This document shows positions 22,291-36,700 of a DNA stretch of 64,000 bases, piece by piece. This DNA is from Vanilla planifolia. Taxonomy: Eukaryota > Streptophyta > Magnoliopsida > Asparagales > Orchidaceae. The DNA lies in assembly GCA_023846275.1 (NCBI GenBank), contig JAIUJO010000160.1, forward strand, positions 1 through 64,000, read 5' to 3'. The notes beneath the pieces are model-generated. The model saw nothing but the letters and a program-made list of their open reading frames with translations. It was not told the DNA's origin and did no database searches. Position 1 is the first letter of the stretch, and each line of letters begins with the position of its first letter. The translations under genes and the position numbers were made by a program.

Positions 22291-25200
22291 ATTTAATATT
22301 TTAAGGTGTTACACTAAATTGCCTTACAATATTGTAATGCACCTTGATGATATAAATCTTTTTTTCAAGACTTATTTTATAATTTTGTTATATAACAATG
22401 TAACTAAAAATCTCCTCTCATGTGACTTTTAAATCAATTTGAATTTGTTATATTTTGTAGCTTAAATTTATCTCATTTGTGCTTCTAGTTTTGTTAGTTA
22501 ATGTTAAAAAATGTATTTATTATTATTTGCAAGTATCTATTTGTATGATACATAAAAATTTTGAAAGTGGCTTAATTGATGAGCTACATTAAACTATTTT
22601 TTTAATATTTCTATATAGTTTTTTCTAAGTTTTCTCAAGACTTACTAGTCATTTTGATATTTACTAGATTTGTTGATTAAATATGCTACATTATGTCTCC
22701 TTATTATATTGGAATGCAATTTCCATATGCAAAATATCTTATTTGGTCAAAAAATTCTCTTTCATTTGGTTATATTACAAAATAACTTCAACTCGTTCCT
22801 CAATTGAACTTAAAATCATCTTGATTTGGGTAATTCTCAATAATTTATTATTGGTTATGGTTATTTAACTTGTTAATTCATAGAAAGTTTAAGTGAGATC
22901 CAATAAGACCAAAACATGCATCATTGGACTTATCTTGATTTGAGGATGTCACATGCAATCTAATTAGTGTCTTACAATGCAACTTTTGCATAAACTTTTA
23001 ATCATTTACTCAAATTATTTCTTTGACTTTTTTATATTATTATGCTACACTAAATATCCTTTCCTGTGCAATAGCCCTTATGTTGTTGATTTACATTACT
23101 TAATTTTATCTCAAAAATATTTAATATAAATATTTACTTAGTGCAAAAAAATAATTTATTTTTGCTTATTTATTGTGGTAATATTAGTAATACTAATTTT
23201 GGTGCAATAGAGGCAAATTAAGCATCATTAGATTCGCATCATTGATTTTTATCTAATTAAATATTGATTTATTTATTTTTCCAAATTATATGTAAATGTA
23301 GTATATATATATATATATATGCTTAATATTAAATAACAATTTGCTATTAGGATGTTCATTTATATTTGTAAATTGCAATATTTCCAAATGAAGTATGATC
23401 AAGAAAAAAAATGTCATTGTACTTTTAAGTCATTTCAATTAATACCTAATTTGATGTTCAAGGATTTTACAATTGATTTACTTATCATGTTAAATTACAA
23501 CTTTTCAAAAACATTTTTCTCATTTTTTTAAAATTTTTTGCAATTATTTGGTTACATTAATATGAAACCCTTATTCTTGTCTCGATTTATGTCACCTAAA
23601 TTTTATTTTATTTTATTGCTTCAATTTTTCTTGTTCCAAATTAAACATCTATTTAAATAATATCAAAATAATATTTTTTTTATTGTTTATGTAATTTTAA
23701 TTTTTAATTCATGCTAATTCCAGCAAAAGTCTAATCGAGATGGAACAATGTCATTAGGTACATCACGATGACATCTACCCATTTAAATTTTCACTTCAAT
23801 AATTTCAAATATTTTTATTTTCAAAGGTTCATGATAATTTATAAGACATTTCAATTTGTGTTTTTTTTGATGGTCGTGAATGTTAAACTTGATATCCTTA
23901 GTATCCTAGAATTAAACGTTCTTTTTTTTTCCATAATTTTCACTTTTGTTTGATTTGATTACTTTTAAATTCTAAATCACTTATCATTTGAGCTTTACAT
24001 CTATTAATATTATTATATTACATTATTTTTATTTATCACATAAAAATTTTTAAATATATTTGATAATTATTAAATGATAATTTATATTTATTTATAACTA
24101 TTTATTTTTTGAAATTACAATAATTCCAAACAAAGTAAAACAGAGATAAAACAAATGTCATAACACTCATTTCCATGTGCTCTATTTAATTACATGATCT
24201 TTTTTATTTTTTTAAATATTTTTTATTTTTATTATTTTTTTCATGCTTTGATAGATAATTTGATTCATAGAAGATATTATATTTGAGGATATTATGCTCA
24301 ATCTCCATGTTATCTAAAAATTAGTATTTTTAAAAATTAATAGTTTTTATAATTTTGTTATATTATTATGAAATTACAGATTTCCTCTCATATGACCTTT
24401 TTATCAATTTTATTTTGTTATGTTTTGTTACTTTTATTTATGTTATTTCAATGTTAATATATATTTATGGAATACAAAAATAATTATTTGTTACCATTTC
24501 AACTTTTTTATTTTGCTAATTAATAGTAATTACATTGTGGGATGATTAGGATGAAACAAAAATCATTAGTCCTATGTCGTTGAGCTCTTTCAATTAAATA
24601 ATTATTTTTGAAATTTTAAATATTTTAGGGTGTTGTAGTATTGATGAGTAATTTTGGTTCATAACATTTTTAATGATTGATGTTGTTATAGTAAATCTCC
24701 TTAATATATTGAAATGAAACTCTCTTATACAAATTATAGTATTTTGAAAATTTTCATTTCAATTTGGTTATAAAGATATGTGATTCTAAATATCTTCTCA
24801 TGTGACCATTACAATGGTTTGATTTTTTAATATTATTTTGCTTCAATTTATCTTATTTCTACATTAGTACACATTTGTTGAATATTAAAATAATAATTTG
24901 CAACAATTTATGCTTATTTTCTATCATATTTCATAATAATTTCCAATAAGGTGTACTTTAGATGAAAAAATTATTTCCAACTATGCCTCAATTAGCTTTA
25001 TCCAATTAAATATATATATTTTTTAATTTTTTTAAAATTTTATCATATTTTTTAAATGTTGTATGATGTAGTAGGATTTGTACCTTATCTTATGATTGAG
25101 GATATTACACTTGATCTCTTTAGTATCTTGGAATGCAAGTTTCTAACATAATTTATCTCTCCTTTTTAGAAAACTACATTAATTTAATTATATTATTATT

Positions 25201-27055
25201 TAGCTATAATTTTCCTCACATATGATTCCTACCTTATTCTAATTCTCTTATATTGCATTACCTTAATTAATATAATTTGTGATTTAATGAAAATTAACTT
25301 AATATTAAAACCATAGTTTATTATTATTATTAAATAATATTTAATTTTTGAATTCAAAATAATTCGAAAGAAAAACTGATCAAAATTAAAAAAACTTTGT
25401 GGAACTCATCTTAATAAGTATAATCCAAAGAAATGACCTTTTTCATATTTTTCATATTTTTTATTTTTTAATGTCTCAACACATTTTACATTTGTTTCCA
25501 ATTCATGCTTGTTTTGATAAATGATGATGTTACACTAAATCTCCTAACTGTCATCAAATAAAACTTATTTTTGTTAATTTATCTCTTTTGCACAACTTTT
25601 CTAATAAGATTTTATTATATTACTTGCCTAAATTTATCACATTTTAGTTTTATCATATTTTCACTTATTAAAATGTTAACTTCATATTACTTTTTTTTAA
25701 TTTTTTTTGTTAATTCCTAGTAATTCCAAGTTAGGTATGATTGAGACAAAACAATTCCAGATGGAGTCAACTCAAAGGGCTCAATCTAATTAATATTATC
25801 TTTATAGTTTTTTTATAAAGATTCTTAGATTTTCAAATTCTTTATGGCATATTTTGATTCATTAATGACGTGATGATCGATGATGTTACACTAGATCTTT
25901 TTAGTTTCTATAAACTTCATACTATTTCTTCATTTCTATAAACTTTATACTATTTCTTCAACTCTTTTGCTTTGTTTTGACATACTATAAGGTAATTCTA
26001 AATCTTTACCACGTGACATTAATATCACTTTTATTTGGTAAGATTATATTGCTTCAATTTTAACTCTTACTACTATAATTTATATTTGCATAATTTAAAA
26101 ATAATATTTTACTTTTTTCTTATTTGCTTTGGTAACTCTCAATAAGTTCAAAACAAAATAAATCAAACATCATCTGGTTGGTCCAAAAAAATTGAATTAA
26201 ATGTTCTATTTTGTATATTTTAAAATACTTTTTTGGTAAAGTATAACATACATTATGAGGCATTTCATTTCATATTTGTTTGGAGTATTGAGGATATTTT
26301 ACTATTTCTTTTATGTCTTAAAATGGAGCATAACAGTAAAATTTATCTTATTTTTTTAAAGTTTGGCTTTGATTTGGATGTATTACTATATAACTGTAAA
26401 TGTCATCTTATGTTACCCAAACTTCATTTTTTTGTACATTATATTGTTTTAATTTATCTTATTTCAACTATAATGCATATTTACTTCATACAAAAATAAT
26501 ATTTTAATATTATTTTTTCTTATTTATCTTTTCATTTTCATAGTAATTCTAATGATGTTTCAATCTATAAGAAAAAAAATTAGTTACATTAATCTTGAAT
26601 AACTCTATCTAACTAAATATTCTTTTTAAGATTTTTTATTTTTTAATTTATATTATTTTTTGTTGTGTTATTTGTCATTTCTATTTCTAATATTTTTGAT
26701 GATCAAAGATGTTATCACGATTTGCTTAATTTCTTATAATGAAAATCTCTTATAGATTTTATTTATTTTTCAAAAAATTTTGCTTTGATTTGATTACATA
26801 AATGTGTCTCTCTAAATCTCATCTCTTACGAATTTTACGTTACTTTGATTAGGTTATATTATGTTATTTTAGTTTATCTAATTTCAAATTTAATACATAT
26901 TTAATTAATATGAAATAATAAATTATTATTATTTAAATCCTATTTAATTTATGAATTCACAATAACTCTAGATGAGGTCTGCTCGAGCATGAATAGTCAT
27001 CGTTACACTCTTCATAATGTACTCTATATAATTAAATATTTATTTCAAATATAAA
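22291..27055 (+). repeat. 400-bp tandem repeat, block 2 (plus)
   Basis: About eleven to twelve diverged units. The anchor (gatgttacactngatctcc, then ttagtatcttggaatgcaa) recurs near 22,335, 22,710, 22,965, 23,490, 23,890, 24,285, 24,690, 25,110, 25,540, 25,885, 26,300 and 26,710, mostly 390-430 bases apart. After each anchor come, in order, aatttatctcatttc, ttgatttggttatattac, aactctaaatctcctctcatgtgacc, a second ttgatttggttatatta, a second caatttatctcatttc, taatattaaaataataattta, then aattc..aaatgaggtc. No gene. Short open frames at 22,683-22,868, 23,768-23,953 and 26,233-26,499 are readings of the repeat. Confidence 0.88.
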
Positions 27056-30000
27056 GGAATAATAATAAATTATTATATTAATATTTAGTATATATAAACA
27101 TATATTGAAATTAAAATTAGATAAATTGAAGCAATTTAATATAAAATAATTAAAATGATGTATTGCTTAAAGTAAAGTTATCATTTTATATTGATGCATC
27201 CAAATCAAAGGGGAAACTTAGGAGAAACAAAGGATACCAAGTGTAATATCATTGATCCTCAAACCAAACAGGAATTAAAACTACTTTTAAATCATGCCCA
27301 AAATATAGAAAAAAGTATTAACAAATATTAGAATTAATATTTAATTTGATATAGTTCACAATTACTAGTCCAATGATATGTATTTGTCTCGATTGGACCA
27401 CATTTTAATTTCTTTACTTACCAAACAAAATAAGCATAAACAAAATACTAAATTAATTTTTTAATAATAGATAAACATATCTTAAAGTTGAAATGAGGTT
27501 AATTAATGAAATGTTTTAGAACTAAATAAAATTTTGGTATAGAGTACACGATAGGAGATTTGGCGATTAAAATAAATATAGCTAAAAAATAGGAAAATAT
27601 AAAAGAATGCAAAATTATTAGGGAAAATTGCTCTTTAATTCAAGTCCAACGAATCTCCTCTCCTCCATTAGTGCTTTTTTCAAATTACTACAAATTATAA
27701 AAGTAATTAAATATAAACAACAGCTAATTATTTTAATATTGAGTAAAAAGATATTAAATTAAAAAGTAGATAAATTGAGATAATGTAATGTAACCAAATG
27801 AAGGTGATGTAAAGGACACATAAGGGAGGATTAGTGTTTCACAGTAATCAATCAAAATGAATGCAAAACATTTGAAGAAATAACATAAATTGTATTGGAA
27901 TAATACATGCCAGAATAACACATGCCAAGATGATAAAAAGGTCGAGTGTAACCACCTAAATCTTCAATTATTGTACAAATAAAAATATGTGAAAAATCAT
28001 GCCAAACTCCAATAAAATAAGATATTAAAGGTTAAAAGAAAATAAATATTTAACAAATAAAGTTCAACGAGATGGGTGTAACGATGTTTGTTTCATCTCG
28101 ATCTGACCTTGTTTGGAATTACTATGAATTACAATTATAAAAATGAATAGATTAAAAAATAATTATTTTAATATAAATTAGAAATATTAAAGCACCAATA
28201 GCATAACTTAATGCAACTAAATATAACAAAATAAAAGAAATTTAAAGCTCACAAGAGAAAAGAATTGTAGCCTTGTCCTAATATAACAAACTCTAAGCAA
28301 AAACTTTGAAAGATAAGATCAATTCTACAGTAATGTTGCATTCCAAACTACAAAGGAGATTCACACTAACATCTAGTATCATGTCTAGTATGAAATAAAA
28401 TATTTTTTAACGTGAGAAAAAGTAAGACAAATAAAACATAATAAAATTAAAATGAATACTAAATTATATATGGATCATTGAGTTTAGTCCAACAATGTTT
28501 CTTTCATTTAGATTATACGTTGTTACGAATTAATTACTATGAATTACAAATTTAAAAAAGCACAAATAAAAAAATAATTATTTTAAACACAAGTACGCAC
28601 ATATTAAAGCTAAAATAATGTCACTTCGAGCCATTTAATATAAGGAAAACTAAGTGAGGTCAAGGTCACATTATAGAAAATTTAGAGTTCAATAGAAATA
28701 AAGAAAATAAAAGCAAAACTTTTGATAAAATGAGAAATTTTTAATAGAGAGATTTTATTTTAATACAAAGAAAATATATTATAAAATCATAAATAAGAAA
28801 AATAAAAGAAATGTTTATAACCAATGCAAAACCCTATAAGTGTTATATGAGAGATTAATTAGAGTTTTAGAATAATATAACAAAAAAAATATGATGTTTG
28901 AAGAAATCAGTTAAATTATATGAGATAGTTGTTTTCTACAATGCTATGGTGATTGATTATAATATCTTAGGCCATTAGATCAAGTTCTAAAGATTTAATT
29001 GAATAAATCTTGTTAAGACAATGTCATTGGCATTCACATTGACTCCATCAGACCATTTTTAGAATTACTCAAATTACCAAAGTAATTAAAAAAATAAAAA
29101 AAAATTTAATTTAATATTAAATAAAGTTATACTAAAGTTGAAAATGTGTTAAATTAAAGAAACATAATGTAACCAAACAAAAGTGACGAAAATATTCACA
29201 ATTGGAGAATTAGATTTTGACTATAATACATCTAATCAAAGAAAAACATTTATCGAAATCTGATAAAAGGTATAGAATAGTAGAAATCCAAGATATGAAG
29301 AAGATCAATTGCAACCTCCTCAATCAAAAAATTGGGTAGGAATCTACATAAAGCATTGGATAGAGATTGTTAAACATAGTCCAATGACCTTTTTTTCATC
29401 AAATCAGACTTTGATTGAAATAACAAGACTTACCAATAAAAAAATAATAATTAATTATTATTATTTTAATAATATTAATATAATATATATTATAGATAAA
29501 ATAAGATAGTTGAAGTAATATAATATAACCACATCACGTAAATATAAAGGTGACATGAGATGAAGTTTAAAATTACATATTTATGCAACAAATCATAGCA
29601 AAAAATTTTAATTAATGAGATAAATATTACGAAAATTTTGGGACACCATGATATTAAGGAGATTTAATGTAATGTGCATGTTTGTCGAATAAGGTACAAA
29701 TAAATATATCTCATAAAGCATGCCAAATACCTATATATTATTTAATTAATAAAGGTTGTCAAAACTAATCCAATGATATTTGTTTCTTCTCCATTAGACT
29801 TTTTTGTAATTACTATAATTTAGAAAACAATTCATTATAAAAAATAATAATTTTTATTTTAATGCTAACCAAATATATATCAAAGTTGAAATAAGACAAA
29901 TTAAAGTAATGCAATAAAACAAAAAAAAATAGGTGATATAAATGTCATATCATAGAAAAATTATAATTTCATTATAACATGCCCAAACAAAATCAAATGC

Positions 30001-33000
30001 CTTAACGAAATAAGATTAATTTTACTAGAAAGTTGCATTACAAGATACTAAATAAATTGAGTCTCACATTCTCATTGACAAAATTATGTCTAAAGAGGAA
30101 AATGTAAAAAAAATGAAATACTCTAGAAAATAATGTTTATAGTGTTTAAAAAATATTTAATTGATAAAACTCATTAGTTGTGTCCAGAGACATTTCTTTC
30201 CACTTTTTTAAGTCTAATTTCAAATTATTTTTAATCACTATTGAAAATAACCTTAAATAATAACAAATTATTTTGTAATGTTAAATATAAATATATTAAA
30301 GCTAAAATTAGGTGAGTTCAACAAATATACTAGAACAAAATCAATTTGAGATAACTGTTACATGAGTAGGGAATTATAATTTCTTTATAATAAAAACAAA
30401 TGTAAGAAAAAAGCATTAAAAAAAATAAAGTGATTGGGCAGAGAATTTTTTAAAAAATATTTAAAAATAAAAAATGAATGTATAACTAGGTAGACCTCAT
30501 CTATATGAGTCCAATGACAAATGCTTTGCTCCATTGAACCTTGTTTGGAATTACTAGAAATCACCAATTAAAATAAGAATTAATAGAAATAATTTTTTTT
30601 AATATTTAGTAAATATATAATATATAAAGAATGACACAATTTGAACTAATGCATTATAAGAAAAAAATATGATAATTTGATAGATTGTGTAGAAAAGTTG
30701 CATTATAAGATAATATAAAGAGCAAGTATAACATACTTAATCAACAAATGAACTACAAATCAAAATATCTCATAAATCAAGCAAAAATCCTAGAAAATTT
30801 AATATAATAATGAATTTTGAATTGATTAGAACTCTTCAAGGTGATGGCAATAATTTTTATTTCATCTAGCCCAAACCTCGTTTGGAATAACTATTAATTA
30901 TTAGTAAAAATCTTAAAAAACAGTGATAAATTACTATATTAATGTTAAACACATAATCAATAAATCTTCAGTGAGATAACATAAAGCAATGAAATACAAC
31001 AAAGCAAAAGTAATATAAAGTTAGCAAAACAACAAGATTAGATAGGCTATACAAAACGTTTACATTCCAAGATATTAAGAAGATCCAGCAGAACATTCTC
31101 GAATGTCAAATATAGTACAAATATAACTTTTTTGAATAACGACAAATAACCAATGTAAAATGGGCAATAATAATGACTTGCATTTTTTAATTTCAAGTAA
31201 ATATATATTAAAGCAAAAAAAGAAAAATTTAACAACTATAATGTAACCAAATCAAGGCAATACAAAGGTCACAAAAGTAGAGATTTAGAGTTATATAACA
31301 ATAAAAGCAAATTAAAGCCAAAAATATTTTTAAATTATCAAAAAAAATATTTAATTGGAAATAGCTCATTGAGTTAATTAACAACTTCTATTTTGTTCTA
31401 ACCGGACAACGTTAGGATTATTATGTTTTTTTAATATAGATAATAATAAATAAAGAAAAATTATTATTTTAATATTAAGTGAAAACATATGAAAGAGAAA
31501 ATAAGATAAGTTAAAGCATTATAATACAACACATTGATACGAGTCCAATAATGCCTGTTTCTCCTATATTGGATCTCATTTTTCAAATTACGTTGATTTA
31601 CATAATCTATTAAATAAACTTAATAATAGATCATTGTTTTAATATTAAGTGAACAAGTATTAAAGTTGAAGTGATTTGAATTAAGGCATTATAATTCAAC
31701 TAAATCAAAGAAATGTAAAGTTCATTTGAAAGGAGGAAAGTTGAACAATATATATCGACATGAAAGTGAAGCATTTGAAGAAAATAAATAATCTATGGGG
31801 AAAGTAGCATTACAATATACATGGTGATCGAGTGTAGCATTTCTTATTATCAAATATCATATAAATGAAAATTTCTAATAAATCATCCCAAATTATTTGG
31901 AAAAAAACATTTAAACATAGAGAAATGAATATACAATTAGAGTGAGGTCATTAAGAAGACTCCTACAATATTTACTTCATGGACATTAGGCCTCATTTTG
32001 GAATTACCATGAATTATTAATAACAATAAGCACAAGTAATAATAAATTATTTTTCTAATTAATAAAAGTTATATTAAAAAATAAATGATAGAGAATGAAG
32101 CAATATATTATATACAAATAAAAGCATAAAATTTAAAAAATGTGATAAATTGTAAGAAAAGTTCCATTCAATAATACTGAGAAGATTGAGTGTAATATGC
32201 TCAATCATCAAATTAGGTTCAAATAAAATACAATTATTGAGCAAATCGGGATGAGTCCAATGATATTTGTTTCACATTAATATGTCATTATTCAAAATAA
32301 ATGTTAATTACAAAACTAAACAAGTGTAAGCAATGATAAATAATTATTTTCTTTTTAAAACATTATATGTTAAACATGAAATAAAATAAATTGAAGCAAT
32401 ACAATATAAGTAAATTAAATTGTTGTAATGATGATATGAGAGGAAAATTTGAGTTTCTTAGTAATATATTCAAATCAATGAAACAAATTTGGTGAAATTT
32501 GATAAATTATGTGAGAAAGTTGTATGCAATGATACTAATAAATCAAGTGTAAAGCACTTGATTATCTAATCAAATTAAAATTTAAATATATTATAAACAA
32601 AAAAATTAATGAAATAAAAATATTTTAAAATATAAATCAAAATATTTAATTCATTTAAGCTCATTTAGATGAGTCCAATAATATTTGATTTGTATTAATG
32701 AGTCATCTTTTAGAGTACTTTGAATTATGAAAGTTAATAAGAATAAATAATATTAAATTATTATTTAATTATAAAATAAATATATAAAAAGGCATAATTA
32801 AGATATAAAAGCAACATGAAATAGCCAAATAAAAGTGTTGAAATGGTTACATGAGAGGTGAATTGCATTTTTATAGTAATATAACCAAATCAAAAGAAAC
32901 CTTTTGTAAAATAAGACAAATTATATGCGATAATCACATTCTAAGATACTAAGGAAAGTAACAATAACACCCTTGATCATCAAATTAGTTGCAAATAAAA

Positions 33001-33748
33001 TTATCTTGTAAAACATGCCATAATGATATAATATAAAAATACATAAAAATATGAAAATAAATATTTAATTGGATAATGCTCCTTGAGACAAACTAATGTC
33101 AACATGATATGATGATTATAGTTTAATAGTAAAATATCCTAGCCTAACCAAAAAGCTTTAAAAATATGCTATTAATTATATGAGTTGCTTTCCATAATAC
33201 AAAAGATCATTCTTAATCATCAAATCTTTTACAAAAAAATTATTTGTCAAAATGTGCACAAATCTTAGATAATAAAATATTTTAAAATGTCAAATTTATG
33301 TTTAATTGGATGGAGCTTGTTTAGTCCAATGTAGTAATGTTGGTTTTATCTAGATCAAGCCTTATTAAGTACTACTATGACTACCATTTTAAATAAGGAT
33401 AGATAAAAATAAACTGTTATTTTTATATTAAGTAAATACATATCAAAGTAGAAATAAGGTAAATTGAAGCAATGTAACATAACAAAATTAAAGACACATA
33501 AAGGTCATATAAGAAAAGATTTAGAGTTACATAATAATATAACAAAATCAAAGGGACAAAAAAGAAGAAATAAGAAACAACTATACAAAAAATCTTTAGG
33601 CCAAGATATTATGAAGAACGAGCATAACATTCATGATAATCAGATATGTTTGAATGGAAATTCCTTCTAAAGCTTCCCAATACACCACATAATAAAACAT
33701 AAAATATTAAAAAACTAATATTTATTTATATGGAGTTCATTAATATGA
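27056..33748 (-). repeat. 400-bp tandem repeat, block 3 (minus)
   Basis: The same unit in reverse orientation, about sixteen units. The reverse-strand anchor (ttgcattccaagatactaaggagat..gtgtaa) recurs near 27,215-27,260, 27,905, 28,340, 28,930, 29,285, 29,645, 30,035, 30,700, 31,065, 31,805, 32,165, 32,525, 32,940, 33,195 and 33,600. The hairpin segment is clear at 28,070-28,115 (cgagatgggtgtaacgatg then tttcatctcgatctgacc), 30,500-30,545 and 32,660-32,690. The gaps at about 27.3-27.9, 30.0-30.7 and 31.1-31.8 kb suggest units whose anchor has decayed. Open frames at 29,309-29,509, 30,385-30,567, 31,047-31,235 and 33,464-33,670 fall within repeats and are not genes. Confidence 0.85.
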
Positions 33749-36700
33749 ATATAATATTTCCTTAGTACCTGGGAATGTAATTATATCATATAACTTATCT
33801 CATTTCATCTAATGTTTTCCATCGATTTGGAATGTAGTTATATCATTCAATTTATGGATATATTTCTTCAGATAAATTTTTTTATTATTTATTCTTAATT
33901 GTTAAAAAAGGTTTGTTGTTGATGTAATAAAGATCATTGCACTAATCTTAAGGTGCTCAATCTAATTAAATGTTTATTTTAAATTTTAATATTCTTTTAT
34001 GGTTTTTGTATGCTTTACGTGACATTTTAATTTTGATAGAGTAAGCTACTCTAGAACTTAACAACATATTGAAAAATAACTTGCCCAAATAATTTATCTC
34101 ATTTTTAATTTTTTTCCTTTAATTTATTTCTATTATTATATAACTCTAAATCTCCTCTCAATTGATCATTACGTGTCTTTTATTAGGTTACATTACATTT
34201 ATACAATTTTTTTCATCACAATTTTAATATAAATCTACTTAATATTAAAATGATAATCTATTATTATTTATTCTTATTTTTCTTGGTAATTCACAATTAT
34301 TGTAAATAAGATCTAATAGAGCTAAAGCAAGTATAGTTGGACTCGACCCAAAATGCACCATCGAATTAAACAATATTTTTTATAATAACTTATTTTATTT
34401 TGTTCTAGTATGCTTTATGGGACATTTTGAATTATATCAAATTAGACAATTAAAGATGTTACACTTGATGTCATTAGTGTCTTGGACTATAACTTTCATG
34501 TACAATTTATCTTATTAATTAAAATTTTTAAATAACTTTCATGATTACATATCATTATTTTAGTTATATTATAACTTTAATTTATCTCTTTTTAGTTATA
34601 ATATAAATATACATAATATGAATTTGAAAACTTATTATTACTTATACCTACTTTAACAAAAATTGTGTTATAACTCTAATTGTTATCTGAACGTGGCCAA
34701 GGAAATGCCATTAAACTCATCTCGATGAGTTACCTCACACAAATTTTTTTTTATTAAGTCCATAGGCATTTTCATTTGTACCACATTTAAAGATTGAAAA
34801 TGATATACATGATCTTTGCAGTATCTTTGAATTCATCGTTCCTATATTATTTACCTTATTCTTTTAGCTTTTTACTTTAATATTATATGTTAATATGTAA
34901 ATCCAAATCTTATCTTATTTGACCTTTACATTTTTTTTGATTTAATCATATGACATTACTCTCATTTATCTTATTTCAACTTTAATGTATGCTTACATTG
35001 TATTAAAATAATAATTTATTTTTAATTATGTTTATTTACTTTGGTGGTTCATAGTAATTCTAAATGAGGTCTCCACGAAAAAACAATATTCGACTACCCA
35101 CAATGAGCTCTATCTAGTTAAATATTAAAATTTATATTATTAAATAATTTATTTTGTATTGTTTTTACATAATTCATAAGATATTTTTATTTGTTCTTGA
35201 TTTAATAGTTCAAGAAGTTGCACTCAATCTCTTTAATATTTTGAAATGCAACGTACAACTCATTTTTAAGAGTTTTCAATTTTATTTTATTTACTATGTA
35301 TTTCTAAATCTCCATTCATTTATGTTTAGATTATTTTTATTTCACTATATTACATTAATTTAATTCAACCTATTTTAGCTTAAATTTTTATTTATTTAAT
35401 AAAAAAATAGCTTATTATTATTTATACATATTTAGTTTAGTAAATCATTGTAATTCCAAATAATGTCTTATCAAGATGAAACTGATTTTGCTAAAATTAT
35501 CTTAAGGAGCTTTATTCAATTTAATAGTAATTATTTATTTATTTATTTAATATTTTATTTCATTAAGAATTCTTTGTAGGCCATTTCAATTAGTACAGGA
35601 ATTGTTGATCACTAATCTTATACTTAATCATTTTAAAACCTTGGACTGCAACTTTTGCACCCAATTTAAGTAATTTCTTTTATTTTTTTCTTTGATTTGG
35701 TTATAATGCTATGAAACATTTCTCTTGCTTGTGACCTCCACATTTCTTTGTTTTGATTTTATTACAGTGTTCTATTTTATTGTATTTCGACTTTATATTT
35801 AATTACTATTTAAATAAAAAGTTCTTTTTATATATTTTTTTAATTTGTAACAATTTTCAACGAGGTCTAATGGATATGAAAGCAAGCATCACTAAACTCA
35901 TCTTGATAAGGTATATGCAACAAAATATTCATTTTAGTTTTAAATATTTTAAATTTCTATAGTTTTTGTTAAATTATTAAAAATTTTGATTTGTACCTAA
36001 TTGATGATCAAGAATCTTATAATCAATCTCTTTAGTATCACGCAATCAAACTTTTCATACAAATTGCCTCATTTTTCAAATGTTTTACATTCGTATTTTT
36101 TATATTATTGTGTAATTCAAAATCTTCTCTTGTGTGACCAACAAATCACTTTGATTTCTTTATACGACATTGCTACAAATTTGTTAATTTCTTTATTAAT
36201 ATTTGTTTAGTTAATATTAAAAAATAGTTTATTTTTTTAGTTGTGCTTATATAATCTGGAGATTCATAATCATTCTAAAATAATCCCATTCGAGGTAAAA
36301 CTAATGTCGTTAGTCCAATCTTATTATGCTTTATGACGTTAAATATTCATTTTCACATTTTAAAAACTTTTATTTATCATTTCGTGTTAAATTTTATGAG
36401 ATATTGTGATTTATACCTTGATTTAAAGATTTTGGATATCGTACTACATCAAATTAGTTTCATGTACAAATTAACTCATTTCATTAAATGTATCGCTATG
36501 ATTTAGTTATATTATCATGAAACTCTGCTCCTCCACTCATTTAACTTTTGCAATGCTTAGATTAGTTATTTTGCATTGCTTCAATTTGTTTAAACTTTGA
36601 CTTAAAACATGCCAAAAATTAAAATAATAATTAGTTATTTTGAAAGCCTATTTACCTTTGTAATTCACTATAACTCCAGACGAGGCCTATTCGAAATGAA

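Noticed and set aside
23300..23322. Short TA run as a possible origin or regulatory site
   Set aside because: A ten-copy dinucleotide run within an AT-rich repeat needs no special explanation.
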